This document shows positions 6,552 through 7,052 of a DNA stretch of 7,052 nt, piece after piece. The notes under the pieces are model-generated. The model made no database searches, was not told where the DNA came from, and saw only the letters and a program-made list of their open reading frames with translations. The position numbers and the translations under genes are program-made. How positions within the stretch are numbered: position 1 is the first letter of the stretch; the number at the start of each line of letters is the position of its first letter. The stretch comes from Nitrospira sp. (GTDB taxonomy: Bacteria; Nitrospirota; Nitrospiria; Nitrospirales; Nitrospiraceae): assembly GCA_025360665.1 (NCBI GenBank), contig JANYBU010000349.1:1-7052 (forward strand), read 5' to 3'.

Positions 6552-6605
6552 ATCTGACGATCTGTTGAATTTCAGACCACTCATCAGATCAACAAATCAT
6601 CAGAT
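6552..6605 (-). repeat. Long imperfect inverted repeat (hairpin) inside the intergenic element
   Basis: The 17-base arms at 6552-6568 and 6589-6605 match at 15 of 17 positions around a 20-base loop. Both mismatches become G-U pairs in RNA made from the minus strand, so a continuous 17-bp stem is possible only in that transcript. That makes an RNA structure read from the minus strand more likely than one from the plus strand. Confidence 0.5.
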
Positions 6606-6647
6606 GTCTTCCACTTCACGCTTCACGGGTGTCGAGAACGCTGCATA

Positions 6648-6672
6648 GGAAAAGGCGCGTCTCGGCGCGCCT
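6648..6672 (-). terminator. Probable rho-independent terminator of the mltD-like gene
   Basis: On the minus strand, about 41 bases past the TAA stop, AGGCGCG and CGCGCCT form a 7-bp GC-rich stem (6672-6666 with 6659-6653) around a 6-base loop. It is followed by TTTCCT, giving a short T-tract that includes the last base of the stem. Its position, orientation and stem strength suit a terminator for the gene ending at 6713; the T-tract is modest. Confidence 0.5.
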
Positions 6673-6712
6673 GGGTCGGGCAGGTGAGAAGAGCGACTTT
6701 TCCAGCATCCTG

Positions 6713-7052
6713 TTAGCGGCTGATAACGAGAAAGTCGCCCGGTCGAATCGTCGGGCCGGAGAGGTTATTCTTCGTCTTGAGCGTCTTGAGCGGGATGCGA
6801 AACCGTTTCGACACTGTTCCCAGCGAGTCTCCCATGCGGACTTTATACCAGCGAGAAGGCCCGGCGGTGACAAACTGAGCCTTTGCCGGAAGCCGCGGGA
6901 ACTTATAGGCCGGGATTCGGTCAATCAACTGTTCTACTTTCACTTTCATTCCCACCGGAACCTTCAGGTGGTAGGCTTCGTCGCCGGGGGGTGTCGCGTC
7001 TCGCCGCAGCTCAGGATTTAAGAGCCGGAGCTCTTCATAGGGAATGCCGGTG
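6713..7052 (-). CDS. mltD: C-terminal part of an MltD-like lytic transglycosylase with LysM domain (partial)
   Basis: The frame stays open from the TAA stop at 6713-6715 to the window's right edge, so the 5' part, including any catalytic domain, lies outside; about 112 codons are visible. The upstream portion reads TGIPYEELRLLNPELRRDAT, then PPGDEAYHLKVPVG, which matches the linker between the transglycosylase domain and LysM repeats in MltD-type proteins. A GTG at 6955 is internal, not the start. The last 45 or so residues form one LysM peptidoglycan-binding domain (WYKVRMGDSLGTVSKRF, then LKTKNNL and IRPGDFLVI). MltD-type enzymes cleave the glycan strands of peptidoglycan in the periplasm. 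The gene converges on the TPR-protein gene across the 225-bp element. The MltD name rests on the linker and LysM only, since the catalytic residues cannot be seen. Confidence 0.8.
   Translation of the reverse strand, partial: TGIPYEELRLLNPELRRDATPPGDEAYHLKVPVGMKVKVEQLIDRIPAYKFPRLPAKAQFVTAGPSRWYKVRMGDSLGTVSKRFRIPLKTLKTKNNLSGPTIRPGDFLVISR

Larger units (their letters stand above)
6492..6716. repeat. 225-bp element with inverted terminal repeats between convergent genes
   Basis: The left end (6492-6513, CTAGCAGGCTGCTGAAAAAG then TC) and the reverse complement of the right end (6716-6695, CTAACAGGATGCTGGAAAAG then TC) match at 19 of 22 positions. The TAG stop of the TPR gene lies in the left end and the TAA stop of the mltD-like gene in the right end. 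Between them are no coding sequence I can support, a long internal inverted repeat (6552-6605), a stretch reading CTTCACGCTTCACGGG (6611-6628 region), and a GC-rich hairpin (6653-6672). No target-site duplication is evident. It is probably a small non-autonomous or REP-like repeat; its mobility is inference. Confidence 0.65.

Noticed and set aside
1..7052. CRISPR array, tRNA, rRNA, transposase, toxin-antitoxin or defence system
   Set aside because: No regularly spaced direct repeats, tRNA-like cloverleaf, rRNA-like stretch or transposase motif was seen on either strand; all substantial genes belong to known housekeeping or envelope families.

Overview
This 7,052-base window is moderately GC-rich bacterial chromosome. 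It reads like an ordinary core segment of a member of Nitrospirota, most likely Nitrospira or a close relative. That placement is an inference from recalled protein styles and from a dispersed terminal motif (CTAGCAGG-TGCTGAAAAAGTC type) that I associate with Nitrospira intergenic regions. It was not tested by any search.

Layout. Positions 1-278 hold no gene I can support; near the end they carry one copy of the terminal motif (239-260). Two plus-strand genes follow: an exported protein with a SUMF1/formylglycine-generating-enzyme fold (285-1145) and a small membrane-anchored monoheme cytochrome c (1253-1732). Three genes then run on the minus strand, reading right to left: an 8-amino-7-oxononanoate synthase homologue, bioF (5370-4210); the type IV pilus retraction ATPase pilT (4050-2992); and its paralogue pilU (2961-1786). 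PilT and pilU are 30 bp apart and look like one operon. The bioF-pilT gap is 159 bp, so their co-transcription is uncertain. A 318-bp divergent region (5371-5688) holds a strong sigma-70-type promoter for a plus-strand gene encoding a membrane-anchored TPR protein (5689-6495). The window ends in the 3' part of a minus-strand gene whose product ends in a LysM domain and resembles the C-terminus of the lytic transglycosylase MltD (6713 to beyond 7052).

Functional themes. PilT and PilU power pilus retraction (twitching, DNA uptake, surface sensing). The TPR protein and the MltD-like protein belong to the cell envelope. The cytochrome is an exported electron carrier. BioF is a biotin-pathway enzyme with no other biotin gene in view.

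The most noteworthy structure is a 225-bp element (6492-6716) with imperfect 22-bp inverted termini, lying between the convergent TPR and mltD-like genes. Each gene's stop codon lies inside one terminus. The element also holds a long internal hairpin and a terminator-like hairpin facing the mltD-like gene. I found no convincing CRISPR array, tRNA, rRNA, transposase or defence system, and the protein-coding genes belong to known families.
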